Shown one piece after another: positions 34,969-44,388 of a stretch of 64,000 nucleotides of DNA. How positions within the stretch are numbered: position 1 is the first letter of the stretch; every line of letters begins with the position of its first letter. The notes below the pieces were generated by a model. It ran no database searches. It was given only the letters and a program-made list of their open reading frames with translations, and was not told the origin of the DNA. The translations under genes were made by a program, and so were the position numbers. Source of the stretch: CAWATZ01 sp963784995 (lineage in GTDB: Bacteria > Planctomycetota > Planctomycetia > Gemmatales > Gemmataceae); contig CAWATZ010000024.1 in NCBI GenBank assembly GCA_963784995.1, positions 425,639 through 489,638 of the forward strand, in the 5' to 3' direction.

Positions 34969-36399
34969 ATGACCACGCTGCTCCGGGAACCGCACGTTAC
35001 CGCCGGGACGACTGCCGATCAACCGCCGCCCGTTGCGGGCCAGGGATCACGCCCGGCTCCGGCTCCCGTCGCCGAGAAGCCGGCCCGATTGGTGTCGCTG
35101 GACGCCTATCGCGGCTTTATCATGCTGGCGATGGCCTCGGCCGGACTGGCCATCCCCAAGGTGGCCGAACACTTCCAGGACAGCACCGTCTGGCAGTTCC
35201 TCGCCTTTCACACCGAACACGTGCCCTGGGGAGGCGGCAGTTTCTGGGACATGATCCAGCCGTCGTTCATGTTCATGGTCGGCGTCGCTCTGCCCTACTC
35301 CTACGCCAGCCGCAAGGCACGCGGCGCCTCCGATACGCGGATCTATCTGCACGTCCTGTGGCGGTCGCTGGCCCTGGTCCTCCTGGGGGTGTTTCTCTCT
35401 TCGCCTGCGTCAACGAAACCCCTGACGGCGGAGAGCCTTACTTCGGCCATCGGACAGATAGGCGGCCTGCAACCCCTTTGGCAGCCGGGTTGGCTGGCGT
35501 CAACGATGAACAAGCCTGCCATGACCAACTGGGTCTTCCCCAACGTGCTGTGTCAGATTGGTCTGGGCTATCCCTTCCTGTTCCTGCTGGTCGGCCGGCG
35601 GCGGGCCGTGCAGTTCGGCGCTCTCGCTCTCATCGTGGTTGGCTGCATCCTGCTCTTCGGCTTGTGGCCGCTGCCGCCGAGCGATTTTGACTGGACCACC
35701 GTCCACCATGCCAGGATTGACGGGGAGTATTACACTCGTCCCTACCTGCAGGGTTGGTTTGGCCACTGGGACAAGAACACCAACGTCGCCGCGGCGTTCG
35801 ACTCCTGGTTCCTGAACCTGTTCCCCCGGGCGGAGCCGTTCAAGGTCAACGAGGGCGGCTATCAGACGCTGAACTTCGTGCCCTCGCTGGCGACGATGCT
35901 GCTGGGCCTGATGGCCGGCGAGTGGCTGCGGCGGCCGGTGAGCCGGTTCCGCCACTTCGGCGGACTGGTGCTGGCCGGGGTTGCCTGTCTGTGCGTGGGG
36001 CTGCTGATGGGGGCCACGGTTTGCCCGATCGTCAAGCGGATCTGGACGCCGTCCTGGGCGCTGTACAGCAGCGGCTGGACCTTCCTGATGCTGGCCGGGT
36101 TCTACGCCCTGATCGACCTGGCCGGCTGGAAACGCTGGGCCTTTGTGTTCGTCGTGGTCGGCATGAACAGCATCGCAATGTATTGCATGTCGCAGCTGCT
36201 CAAGCCGTTTGTCAGGTCGAGCCTGAACACGCACGTCGGCTGGGCGTTCGCGCCGGGCACGTGGTTGACCCGGACGTTCCCTGGCCTGGCGGAATTCAGC
36301 GGCATCTATGGCCCGATGGTACTCATGACGGCAATCTTGCTGGTGTTCTGGCTGGTCTGCCTGTGGATGTATCGGCGGGGATTGTTCCTGAAGATTTGA
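34969..36399 (+). CDS. DUF5009/HGSNAT-like polytopic membrane protein
   Basis: A protein of 476 residues. A 40-residue polar N-terminus is followed by the family opening RLVSLDAYRGFIMLAMASAG and about ten hydrophobic segments (for example VLWRSLALVLLGVFL, FLFLLVGRRRAVQFGALALI, MVLMTAILLVFWLVCLWMYR). The first block resembles heparan-alpha-glucosaminide N-acetyltransferase and the acyltransferase-3-like DUF5009 group, which move acyl groups to sugars across the membrane. Inner-membrane location. A conserved histidine may lie in FHTEHVPWGGGSFWD. No adjacent gene hints at its substrate. Confidence 0.85.
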   Translation: MTTLLREPHVTAGTTADQPPPVAGQGSRPAPAPVAEKPARLVSLDAYRGFIMLAMASAGLAIPKVAEHFQDSTVWQFLAFHTEHVPWGGGSFWDMIQPSFMFMVGVALPYSYASRKARGASDTRIYLHVLWRSLALVLLGVFLSSPASTKPLTAESLTSAIGQIGGLQPLWQPGWLASTMNKPAMTNWVFPNVLCQIGLGYPFLFLLVGRRRAVQFGALALIVVGCILLFGLWPLPPSDFDWTTVHHARIDGEYYTRPYLQGWFGHWDKNTNVAAAFDSWFLNLFPRAEPFKVNEGGYQTLNFVPSLATMLLGLMAGEWLRRPVSRFRHFGGLVLAGVACLCVGLLMGATVCPIVKRIWTPSWALYSSGWTFLMLAGFYALIDLAGWKRWAFVFVVVGMNSIAMYCMSQLLKPFVRSSLNTHVGWAFAPGTWLTRTFPGLAEFSGIYGPMVLMTAILLVFWLVCLWMYRRGLFLKI

Positions 36400-36564
36400 C
36401 GGGGATGGGCGGCAACGCAGCAAGCCAGCAGCCGGAGGACAGTTCAATGAGAAAGGTGGAAAGAGTTGGCGAGGCCCGCCAGCACGCGGGGACAAAAAAA
36501 ATGTCGAGTCGGAGGCCGTCCTGGCGTATCATAAGGTAGATCGCTCAACCCAGGAGTAAGTCCC

Positions 36565-37193
36565 ATGCCCGAGCCATCCGAGCAAACCTTGCAGCTTCAG
36601 GGCTGGATTGCGCCCTCAAGGCAGGCGACGAGTCGGCCCGGAGCGAGCTGATTAACTGTGCCTACGAGCGCCTGGTCCGGCTGACGCGGAAAATGCTGCG
36701 GAGCTACCCCCGGATTCACCGCTGGGAGGAAACCAGCGACGTGATGCAGAACGCCTCGCTGCGGCTGTACCGATCGCTGGCGGAGGTCCGTCCTGACGGC
36801 GTGGTCGAGTTTCTGCGGCTGGCGGCCCTGAACATCCGCCGGGAATTGCTGGACCTGGCCAAGCACTACTACGGCCCTCAGGGGCAAGGGGCCCACCACG
36901 CCACCCAGGAGCACCATCCGGACTCGAGTGGCGGCAACTGGATCGATCGCAACCCGGGCGATGCCGACGACGACCCGGGCCGGCTGGCGGCCTGGACCGA
37001 GTTCCACCGGCAAGCAGAAACGCTGCCGGAAGAGGAACGCGAGATTTTCGATCTGCTGTGGTATCAGGGCCTGAGCCAGGCCGAGGCGGCCGCCCTGCTG
37101 AACGTCTCGGACCGAACGGTCAAGCGGCGCTGGCAGTCGGCCCGGCTGCTGCTGCACGACCGGCTGGGCGGGCAGTTGCCGGATTGGGATTGA
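36565..37193 (+). CDS. ECF-type RNA polymerase sigma factor (apparent frameshift)
   Basis: Starts at the ATG at 36565 with AGGAG eight bases upstream (MPEPSEQTLQLQGWIA). One base is apparently missing near 36611 in GCGCCCTCAAG; the frame then reads LKAGDESARSELINCAYERL, the sigma-2 region (YPRIHRWEETSDVMQNASLR), and ends with a sigma-4 helix-turn-helix (LSQAEAAALLNVSDRTVKRR). About 209 residues. It belongs to the planctomycete ECF groups that lie beside Ser/Thr kinases, and the next gene is such a kinase. Activity control by that kinase is an inference. Confidence 0.87.
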
Positions 37194-37207
37194 GAGACAA
37201 ACAAAGA

Positions 37208-37303
37208 ACCCCTCCCCCAACCCCCTCCCCGAAGCGGGGAGGGGGAGTCAGAGCGACTTCTCCCCCTCCCCGCTTCGGGGAGGGGGTTGGGGGGGAGGGG
37301 TTG
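37208..37303. repeat. CCCCTCCCCC-type inverted repeat between sigma factor and kinase
   Basis: Two arms of about 40 bases (ACCCCTCCCCCAACCCCCTC... and its complement) flank a short spacer; each arm holds its own hairpin, CCCCGAAGCGGGG. A single related arm occurs at about 19098-19140. Confidence 0.9.
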
Positions 37304-37349
37304 ATCCGAACCACCCGAGGAGCAAGCCGCTGCCGGCTTGACGAGATAC

Positions 37350-38457
37350 ATGCCGCGTCCTTCTCCTGACTCTTCCGCCTCGCGTCTGGAGGACCTGCTG
37401 GTGCGCTGGGAAGAATCCCGCGAACAGGGGCAGGAACTGTCTCCCGAGGAGCTGTGCGCGGACAGCCCCGAGTTGCTGGAGGAGCTGCGCCGGCGCATCC
37501 GGATCCTCAAGCAGATGGACTCGGTCCTGGAAACAGGCTGCAAGCAGGATGCCACGGTCGATAGCACCTCCATGCCGCAAGGCAAGCGGGTCGATCCCGG
37601 GGCGGCCGACCTGCTCCGGCCGGCCCAGACGGTGGTGCCCGGTTTCCGCACGCTGGGGATCCTCGGCCGAGGGGGAATGGGCGTGGTCTACCGCGCCGAG
37701 CAGCTGGCCGAGAAGCGGCAAGTGGCTTTGAAGATGATTCGCACCGACAGCAAGGCCCCCCGGGACTCCATTGCCCGCTTTCATCGCGAGGCGCGGGCCA
37801 TCTCACTGCTGAAGCATCCCAACATCGTGCAGATCTACGAGATCGGCGAGTATCAGGGGCAACCTTACCTGGTCCTGGAGGTGGTGGACGGCGGCACCCT
37901 GTCCCAGAGGCTGGCCGGCCGGCCTCTGCCTGCCCGGGAAGCCGCCCGGCTGGTCGAAGCCCTGGCCCGGGCCACCCACCACGCCCACAGCTGCGGCATC
38001 ATGCACCGCGACCTGAAGCCCAGCAACGTCCTGCTCGGTCGCGATGGCACGCCCAAGCTGAGCGATTTCGGCCTGGCCAAGCCCCTGGAGGATGCCAACC
38101 AGCTGACCCGCTCCGGCAGCCATCCTCGGCACGCCCTGCTACATGTCCCCCGAACAGGCCACCGGCCGGGGACAGGACGTCGGTCCGCTCACGGACGTTT
38201 ACGGGCTGGGAACGATCCTCTACGAGACCCTGACCGGCCAGCCGCCCTTTCTGCCCACGACCCCCTTTGAGACGATCAAGCGCGTGGAACTGGAGACCCC
38301 GCTGCCACCCTCGCAGCGCGTCTCCTCCGTGCCCGCCGACCTGGAAGCGATCTGTTTGCGCTGCCTGGAAAAGGACCCCGCCCGGCGCTATCCCACCGCC
38401 CTGGCCCTCGCCGAGGACCTCCAGAAAGCTGCTGACGCCGGACGGGCTTCCCAATAG
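37350..38457 (+). CDS. serine/threonine protein kinase (apparent frameshift)
   Basis: About 370 residues. A short regulatory N-terminus (LEDLLVRWEESREQGQELSP) precedes the kinase domain: LGRGGMGVVYRAEQLAEK, the lysine in VALKMIRTD, HRDLKPSNVLLG, and LSDFGLAKP. The frame then breaks near 38121, after which ILGTPCYMSPEQATGRGQD and DVYGLGTILYETLTGQPPF follow. It ends at PTALALAEDLQKAADAGRAS with no membrane segment or C-terminal sensor domain, shorter than most planctomycete kinases of this class. It is probably co-regulated with the sigma factor 157 bases upstream. Confidence 0.88.
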
Positions 38458-38545
38458 CGAGGTGTCCGGAACCGGGATGCGGAAGTCCAGCTTGTCGTTC
38501 CAAATTCTCGTTCCGATTTCGGAGTGCAATGTCTCCCGAGGCACC

Positions 38546-39142
38546 ATGAGCCAGAGCCTGCCCTTGATTTACCTGGCCCGGCACGGGGAAACCGCGTGGA
38601 GCCTCTCCGGCCAGCACACGGGCCTGACCGACATTCCCCTCACCGAGCGCGGCGAGCGCAACGCCAAACGGCTGGGCGAGCGGCTCCGCGGGCTGACCTT
38701 CGCGCACGTCCTGACCAGTCCTTTGCAGCGAGCCTTTCGCACCTGCGAGCTGGCCGGGTTCGGTTCCGTGGCCGTGGTCGATCCCGACCTGGTCGAATGG
38801 AACTACGGCGTTTACGAGGGCCGGACCACGGCGGACATCCGCAAGGAGCGGCCGGGCTGGCAGCTCTTCCGCGATGGCTGTCCCGGCGGCGAAACGCTGG
38901 CGGAGATCGGCGCCCGCGCCGACCGGATTGTCGCCCGGCTGCGGGGCCTGGGCACAAACGTCCTCGTCTTTTCCAGCGGCCACGTACTGCGAATCGTCGC
39001 GGCCCGCTGGTGCGGACTGGAGCCGGCCGCCGGGCGGTTTTTCTATCTCAGCACGGCGGCCGTGAGCGTGCTTGGCTGCGAACACGACCTGGCCAGTCCC
39101 GTGGTCCGGCTCTGGAACGACAACCGACACGTCGAGGAGTGA
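38546..39142 (+). CDS. histidine phosphatase family protein
   Basis: A protein of 198 residues with the phosphohistidine motif YLARHGETAWS at the N-terminus, the SPLQRAFRTCELAG block, the acid in DLVEWNYGVYEG, and the second histidine in VFSSGHVLRIVAARW. The best class match is the GpmB/CobC-like cofactor-independent branch; small phosphorylated metabolites are the usual substrates. It is cytosolic. The ATG has CCCGAGG upstream. It follows the kinase gene by 88 bases, but a functional link is not shown. Confidence 0.9.
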   Translation: MSQSLPLIYLARHGETAWSLSGQHTGLTDIPLTERGERNAKRLGERLRGLTFAHVLTSPLQRAFRTCELAGFGSVAVVDPDLVEWNYGVYEGRTTADIRKERPGWQLFRDGCPGGETLAEIGARADRIVARLRGLGTNVLVFSSGHVLRIVAARWCGLEPAAGRFFYLSTAAVSVLGCEHDLASPVVRLWNDNRHVEE

Positions 39143-39245
39143 CAGGACCCGGAGAACCTTTTTCGCGCTTGCGCTGTCACATCAGAAGCGCCACCAGCGT
39201 AATAGAAGTAGAAGGCACCTCAATCTCTCATCGCGAGGAGGACGA

Positions 39246-39476
39246 ATGGCCGAGCAGACTCGTCTCTGCGCCCGCTGCGGCGCCCCCATCCCCCCAGGCC
39301 GGCTCGCGGCCTTGCCTGAAACCCGGTTGTGTCTCAGGTGCAGCGAAGCAATCGGCGGCGACTTCGAGGTGAGCGTCGTCCAGGAAAACCTGGGCAAGGC
39401 GGGCAGCTTGAAGAAAAACTACGGCGGCATCAGCATCCGCAAACGCCGCCGGGAGATCACACCGAAGGAGGATTGA
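39246..39476 (+). CDS. DksA/TraR-type zinc-finger protein
   Basis: A small protein of 76 residues. A four-cysteine zinc finger (CARCGAPIPPGRLAALPETR, then CLRCSEAIGG) makes up the N-terminal half, and the rest is a basic tail (ISIRKRRREITPKED). The finger resembles the C-terminal C4 finger of DksA/TraR, but the long coiled coil of DksA is absent. The ATG at 39246 has GGAGG five bases upstream. It probably binds RNA polymerase or nucleic acid; the specific function is unknown. Confidence 0.85.
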   Translation: MAEQTRLCARCGAPIPPGRLAALPETRLCLRCSEAIGGDFEVSVVQENLGKAGSLKKNYGGISIRKRRREITPKED

Positions 39477-39545
39477 CTGGCGGGGAGCGGAGTTTTCCCT
39501 GGTTGGTGCCTCTTCCGCGGAGTATACTCCCACCAGGGCCAGGCC

Positions 39546-40370
39546 GTGTCTTCCGAGTCTTTGAGTTTGTCCATGCAGGTTCCGCAACTGCCTTTCCGAC
39601 TGCCGGATTTCTACCAGCACTGGCTGTCCCGGCCCGTCTCACCCGAGGAACTGGCCAATCGCGGCCAGGCCATCGCGGCCAGGCTGCTCGGCTCCCCGCG
39701 CCTCAGCGTGGGCAATTTCCGCTCCATCGCCACCCAGGACCTGGTCTTGCTGTTCGAGAGTTACGACGAGATCGCCTTTGCCGGCAGGCTGCGGCACCTG
39801 CTGCAGGTCCAGGGCGCTCCGCTTCATTTCAACCTGTCGCGGCGGCTGACGCGCTCCGCCGGAACCACGACCTGCCATCGCCTTCGCCAGCCTCAACCCG
39901 GCCAGCCGCCGGTCTGCTACGAGATCGCCATCTCGGTCACCTTGCTCTACCAGTCCTTTACCGACGTGGACCGGCCCATCCTGGTCAGCGGGGTGCTCTG
40001 CCGTAACCGCGTCGAGGCCCTGCAGCGCGTCTTCGAGCATGAGTTGCTGCACCTGGCCGAGATGCTGATCCTGGGCAAGTCCAGCTGCTCGGCCGAGCCG
40101 TTCCGCATCCTGGCCCAGAACCTCTTCGGTCACACCGAGACACATCACGATCTGATCACCCAGACCGAGCGGGCTGCCGTCCAGTACAGCATCCAGGTCG
40201 GCGATCGGGTCGCGTTCGAGTTCGAGGGGCAGAACTACGTTGGACTGGTCAATCGCATCACCCGGCGAGCGACCGTCCTGGTCGAGTGCCCGAACGGCCA
40301 GCGCTACACCGACGGCAAACATTACCACAAGTTCTACGTTCCGCTGGCTCAGCTGCGGAAAGTCCCGTGA
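39546..40370 (+). CDS. SprT-like zinc metalloprotease domain protein
   Basis: A protein of 274 residues from a GTG at 39546; an in-frame ATG at 39573 is an alternative start. The middle holds a SprT-like core with the zinc-binding helix RVFEHELLHLAEMLI (HExxH) and upstream ALHFNLSRRLT-type strands. The C-terminal 70 residues form a small beta domain (IQVGDRVAFEFEGQNYVGLV, then LVECPNGQRYTDGKHY). SprT-family proteins cleave DNA-protein crosslinks or act as housekeeping proteases; which applies here is unknown. No signal peptide. Confidence 0.8.
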   Translation: MSSESLSLSMQVPQLPFRLPDFYQHWLSRPVSPEELANRGQAIAARLLGSPRLSVGNFRSIATQDLVLLFESYDEIAFAGRLRHLLQVQGAPLHFNLSRRLTRSAGTTTCHRLRQPQPGQPPVCYEIAISVTLLYQSFTDVDRPILVSGVLCRNRVEALQRVFEHELLHLAEMLILGKSSCSAEPFRILAQNLFGHTETHHDLITQTERAAVQYSIQVGDRVAFEFEGQNYVGLVNRITRRATVLVECPNGQRYTDGKHYHKFYVPLAQLRKVP

Positions 40371-40449
40371 GAGGCAACGTCATGCACGCACCACTGCCTC
40401 GCTGGCTGCCGGCTGGCAGCGGCAGAGCTGAGGTGAACGAGGGTCAGTC

Positions 40450-41160
40450 ATGATGGTTGGTCGAGCCCGCGGAAAACGACTGCTCATGCTGGTTGTGGCC
40501 CTGCTCTTGCTGTGGTTGGGGACATCGTACCTCCTCATGCCCGGCCTCTGGAAACGCTATGCCCGCCGGCACCCGATCCTGGAGGACGTCCCCACCATTA
40601 CGCGCACGGGCGCCGGCATTCCGGGCGACCCCTTGAACGTCGCCCTGATCGGCACCAAAAACGAGGTCATGAAGCTGATGCTCGCCGCGAAGTGGTATCC
40701 GGCCGATCCATTGACCTTCCGCAGCTGTCTGCGAATCGCCTCCGCCACGGTCCGCAAACGGCCCTATGACGAGGCCCCGGTGAGCAACCTCTACCTGTGG
40801 GGACGCAAGGAAGACCTGGCCTTCGAGCAACCGGTGGGCCACGATCCCCGGCAGCGGCATCACGTCCGTTTCTGGGAGTCGGACAGGGTCGATGCGGAGG
40901 GCCGGCCGCTCTGGGTCGGGGCAGCCACTTTCGACCGCGCGGTCGGCTTCAGCCGGACCACCGGGCAGATCACCCATCGCGTGGCGGCCGACGTCGATAC
41001 CGAGCGCGAGAAGCTGTTTGCCGACCTGGAGCAAACCGGCCGCCTGGCGGAAGTCACAATCGTTCTGGATTTCCATACGACTCACCAGGGCCGGAATGGC
41101 GGCGGCGATCCCTGGCACACCGATGGCAGCCTGGTTCTGGGCGTGATCAAGCCGGAGTGA
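40450..41160 (+). CDS. LssY C-terminal domain protein, membrane-anchored
   Basis: A protein of 236 residues. One N-terminal membrane segment (RLLMLVVALLLLWLGTSYLL) is followed by an extracytoplasmic domain typical of the LssY C-terminal family: PLNVALIGTKNEVMKLMLAA, KWYPADPLTFRSCLRIASAT, PVSNLYLWGRKEDLAFEQPV and RHHVRFWES. In other proteins this domain sits at the end of PAP2-phosphatase membrane proteins; here it stands alone. Its biochemical role is unknown. A 21-base perfect inverted repeat follows its stop. Confidence 0.88.
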   Translation: MMVGRARGKRLLMLVVALLLLWLGTSYLLMPGLWKRYARRHPILEDVPTITRTGAGIPGDPLNVALIGTKNEVMKLMLAAKWYPADPLTFRSCLRIASATVRKRPYDEAPVSNLYLWGRKEDLAFEQPVGHDPRQRHHVRFWESDRVDAEGRPLWVGAATFDRAVGFSRTTGQITHRVAADVDTEREKLFADLEQTGRLAEVTIVLDFHTTHQGRNGGGDPWHTDGSLVLGVIKPE

Positions 41161-41213
41161 ACGAGCCGGAAGCGTCAGCGATGGAGTTTCCGTCGCTGAC
41201 GCTTCCGGCTCGT
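41161..41213. repeat. perfect 21-base inverted repeat after the LssY_C gene
   Basis: ACGAGCCGGAAGCGTCAGCGA at 41161-41181 (first 20 bases ACGAGCCGGAAGCGTCAGCG) pairs exactly with 41193-41213 around an 11-base loop. It directly follows the LssY_C stop and precedes the convergent gene end at 41233, so a bidirectional transcript end is likely. Confidence 0.92.
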
Positions 41214-41232
41214 GGGTTTTGTCCGCTTGTTC

Positions 41233-41625
41233 TTAGATTTTGACGTGCCCATCGCCCACGTCCTTGTAGTTCGAGTCGGCTGCCGGCTCGAAGTTCGGCG
41301 GCAGTTGGTCGTTCCGGCGAACTTGCTTGCCAACGTACGTGAATACGTTGCCGGTGAGGGTGTAGACCGCTTGCTTCCAGTTGCCCGGAAGAAGGGATTC
41401 CTGCCCTGTCGCAAGCTCCACAACGCCGACCGTGGAATTGGGCAAGCGTCGCAGCTTGTACGTGGTCCCCGGAACTGCTACCCCATCACCCTCAAAAGCA
41501 ATCCTCAGAGCGTGTTGCTGCTGGGGAGGAAGCCCAAGGTTTTCAAACCCCAAATCAACGTCTCCTTGAAGAAACGACAATACGGGTGGGACCTGTTGAA
41601 ACTCGGCGTGTGGGGCCATTGCCAT
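41233..41625 (-). CDS. unknown protein, paralogue of the gene at 41648-42142
   Basis: About 130 residues from an ATG at 41623-41625 or 41617-41619. The core LGFENLGLPPQQQHALRIAF is followed by GDGVAVPGTTYKLRR, VVELATGQESLLPGNWKQAV, and a GDG near the end (DVGDGHVKI). The upstream neighbour has matching blocks in the same order. No signal peptide or catalytic motif. The two genes are in tandem with a 22-base gap or less, so a local duplication is the simplest history. The family is not recognised; the pattern resembles small SMI1/Imm-type accessory proteins only in gene habit. Confidence 0.7.
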   Translation of the reverse strand: MAMAPHAEFQQVPPVLSFLQGDVDLGFENLGLPPQQQHALRIAFEGDGVAVPGTTYKLRRLPNSTVGVVELATGQESLLPGNWKQAVYTLTGNVFTYVGKQVRRNDQLPPNFEPAADSNYKDVGDGHVKI

Positions 41626-41647
41626 CCGGTGCAAGAACTTCGCAAAA

Positions 41648-42142
41648 CTAGGTGCCGCTTGCCTCGCGCAACAAATAGCCGTCTCCCTTGTCCTCATACG
41701 AGGACAGGTCGGCGTCAGCGACTCTCTTTCCAAGCCAAGTCCGTGAGCGGACGACTTGCCGCCAATTCGGAGGCAGCGTTACCTCGTGCCCGGTTGCCGG
41801 TTCCACAAAGGCAAACAGAGACATCACCGAATGGCGAAGTTTGTAAGGCGTACCGGGCACGGCGACACCTTCACCGCAGAACGCCAGATAGATCCTTTCG
41901 ACCTCGCTGGGTGGCAGATCCAACCTGCCGAAGCCGAGGTCGCACAAGGGCCCGGCCAGAAACGCCAGTTCCTTCGGCAAGTGTTCCGAGACCGGAGCGC
42001 TGGGTGGTTTCCTCGATGGATCTTTGACACGAACGAGCGTAACGGCGGACTCCCGCAGGAGCGATTGTCGTACCTCTTCCTCTGGGAACTGCCTGATAAC
42101 CGGCAGGTACTCGCGCATCAAGAAATCATCCGTCGCCGTCAT
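41648..42142 (-). CDS. unknown protein, tandem paralogue
   Basis: A protein of 164 residues (MTATDDFLMREYLPVIRQFP...). It shares with the next gene LGFGRLDLPPSEVERIYLAF, GEGVAVPGTPYKLRH, VEPATGHEVTLPPNWRQVV and a C-terminal DKGDGYLL block. The N-terminal 50 residues (an acidic helix and the VRVKDPSRKPP segment) are absent from the shorter paralogue. It is upstream in the pair. No membrane segment. Its family is unknown to me. Confidence 0.72.
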   Translation of the reverse strand: MTATDDFLMREYLPVIRQFPEEEVRQSLLRESAVTLVRVKDPSRKPPSAPVSEHLPKELAFLAGPLCDLGFGRLDLPPSEVERIYLAFCGEGVAVPGTPYKLRHSVMSLFAFVEPATGHEVTLPPNWRQVVRSRTWLGKRVADADLSSYEDKGDGYLLREASGT

Positions 42143-42250
42143 CGTCGCTCCAGCCGCCGAATGCGGCTGCCTGTGAAACCCTCTGGTCCGTCCCCGTAAC
42201 TTTTCTCCATTATGGCCAAATACGTCCGCAGCGCCAACTGCCGACCTTTT

Positions 42251-43830
42251 TCAATGCCGGAAATGCCGCACCCCAGTGAAGATCATCGCCAGGCCATGTT
42301 CGTCAGCGGCCTGGATGGAGTCGGCGTCGCGCATCGAGCCGCCCGGCTGGACAATGGCCGATGACGCCAGCACGGGCGGCCGCGTCCACGTTGTCGTGGA
42401 AGGGGAAGAAAGCATCGGAAGCCAGCACCGATCCCCGGCTGCGTTCGTCCGCCTTGCGCGTCGCCAGATGCACCGAATCGACCCGGCTCATCTGGCCCGG
42501 CCCCAACGCCGACGACTTGCCCGCCCCTGGCCAGCACGATGGCGTTGCTCTTGACGTGCTTGCACACCAGCCAGGCAAAGCGCAGGTCCGCCAGCTCCTC
42601 GGCGGTCGGCTGCCGCTTGCTGACCACCTTGGCCTGCCCGAAATCCTCCTCCGCTCCGCTCAGGTCGCGTTCCTGGAGCAGCATGCCGCCCTCGATCTCC
42701 CGCAGCGCCCAGCGCGGCCGGGCGTGTCCCTCCAGCGTCCCGGTCGCCAGCAAGCGCACGTTCTTGCCCCACTTTTGCCGGGTGGTTAGCAGACGCAGCG
42801 CCTCGGCGGTGAACTCGGGAGCGAGGATGCACTCGATGAAGCGCTGCGGTTCGGTGATCTGCGTGGCGGTGGCTTTCTCCACGGGACGGTTGAAGGCCAG
42901 GACGCCGCCGTAGGCACTGAGCGGATCGCCCTCGTAGGCCTTCTGAAACGCCTCCACCAGCGTTGCGGCCACGGCAGCGCCGCAGGGGTTGTTGTGCTTG
43001 ATCACCACCGCGGCCGGCTCCTTGAACTCGCGCACCAGGCCCAGGGCGCTGTCCAGGTCGAGCAGGTTGTTGAACGACAGCTCCTTGCCGTGCAGCACAC
43101 GAGCACTGGCCACGCTGGGACCGGGCCAGGCGGGGTCCACGTAGAACCCGGCCTTCTGGTGCGGGTTCTCGCCGTAGCGGAGCGACGAGCGCCGTTCCCA
43201 GCGCCGCTCCAGCACCGTCGGCAACGGCTCAGTTTCCAGGCCGGCAAACCAGTTGCTGATGGCCTGATCGTAAGCGGCGATCCGGACAAAGGCGGCCGTC
43301 GCCAGCCGGCGCCGGGTGTCGAGGGAGATTTTGCCCTGGTTCTGCTTCAGTTCCTCAATGACGGCGGGGTACTGCTCGGGCGCGGTCAGGATGGCCACGT
43401 CGTGGAAGTTCTTGGCCGCGGCCCGGACCAGCGTTGGACCACCGATGTCGATGTTCTCGATGATCTGCTCCAGCGTGCTGCCCGGACGGGCCGCCGTGGC
43501 CTCGAACGGATAGAGATTGCAGACCACCAGGTCGATCGGCTGGATGCCGTGCTGCTGCAGAGCGGCCTGGTGCTCGCTGTTGTCGCGGACGGCGAGGATG
43601 CCGCCGTGGACGCGCGGATGCAGGGTCTTGACCCGGCCGTCGAGCATCTCGGGAAAGCCGGTTACCTCGCTGACGTCCCGGACGGCCAGACCGGCCTCCG
43701 CCAGGGTCTTGCGGGTGCCTCCGGTGGAGATGAGCTCCACTCCAAGGCCAGCCAGGGCCCGGGCCAGGTCGAGCAGGCCCGTCTTGTCGCTGACGCTTAG
43801 CAGGGCGCGGTGGATGGTACGACGCAGCAT
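42251..43830 (-). CDS. purH: bifunctional AICAR formyltransferase/IMP cyclohydrolase PurH (two apparent frameshifts)
   Basis: Catalyses the last two steps of IMP synthesis. The N-terminal IMP cyclohydrolase domain opens with RALLSVSDKTGLLDLARALA and holds STGGTRKTLAEAGL and VKTLHPRVHGGILA. The AICAR transformylase domain has RYGENPHQKAGFY, ELSFNNLLDLDSAL and VIKHNNPCGAAVA. Near 42498 an extra base in GGGCCAGATG shifts the frame, and the family sequence (QMSRVDSVHLATRKADERSR) continues. A second extra base near 42358 (ATCGGCCATTG) precedes IVQPGGSMRDADSIQAADEH and the end RHFRH at 42251. An essential single-copy gene broken twice points to sequence error. Confidence 0.92.
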
Positions 43831-43854
43831 GGTTGTGACGTTCTCCTCTGGCGG

Positions 43855-43913
43855 GTAGGTCAGGCTTTCCAGCCTGACGCTGCGGCCCTGTCAGGCTGGA
43901 AAGCCTGACCTAC
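43855..43913. repeat. inverted repeat (GTAGGTCAGGCTTTCCAGCC type)
   Basis: Arms of 24-25 bases at about 43855-43879 and 43889-43913 are exact complements (GTAGGTCAGGCTTTCCAGCC...GGCTGGAAAGCCTGACCTAC). It lies just upstream of purH and of DUF971, between divergent genes. Confidence 0.95.
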
Positions 43914-44016
43914 GTTGTATAGCGGAGCCGGGACCGCTCCTCAAGGCTCGTTGTTCCTGTTCGGGATCGCTATAATGGCAGCGGAGCCCTGCAAACGAAC
44001 CCGGGAGAACGTCACC

Positions 44017-44370
44017 ATGTCCCAGACGCCCTCGGAGCCGCCCTTTCCGGTCGCTCTGAGCAAGGACGGCCCCGACCGCCTGATCATTGACTGGAATGAC
44101 GGGCATCACAGCGTCTACACCTGGAAGCACCTGCGCGACAACTGCCCCTGTGCCGGCTGCCGGGAAGAGCACGGCAAGCCGGCCGATCCGTTCCACCTGC
44201 TTCAGCCCAGCGAGCTGGTGCCGCTGAAGCCGGTGAGCATGCCCCGGGTCGGCCGCTATGCGTACAAGATCGTCTGGAGCGACGGACACGACACCGGGCT
44301 GTACACGCTGGAGCATCTGCGGCAACTGTGCCAGTGTCCCCAGTGTCAGCCCGGAGCGCTGACCCGCTGA
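44017..44370 (+). CDS. DUF971 family protein
   Basis: A protein of 117 residues. DUF971 motifs are present: LIIDWNDGHHSVYTWKHLRD, NCPCAGCREEHG (cysteine cluster), YAYKIVWSDGHDTGLYTLEH, and a terminal CQCPQC. This family equals the N-terminal domain of gamma-butyrobetaine hydroxylase and often lies beside or fused to Mrp-type iron-sulfur carriers, as here. The cysteines suggest metal or cluster binding. It lies 18 bases upstream of the mrp gene, so it is one transcript. The ATG at 44017 lacks a strong ribosome site. Confidence 0.9.
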   Translation: MSQTPSEPPFPVALSKDGPDRLIIDWNDGHHSVYTWKHLRDNCPCAGCREEHGKPADPFHLLQPSELVPLKPVSMPRVGRYAYKIVWSDGHDTGLYTLEHLRQLCQCPQCQPGALTR

Positions 44371-44388
44371 CTTGCAAAGGAGACAGCC

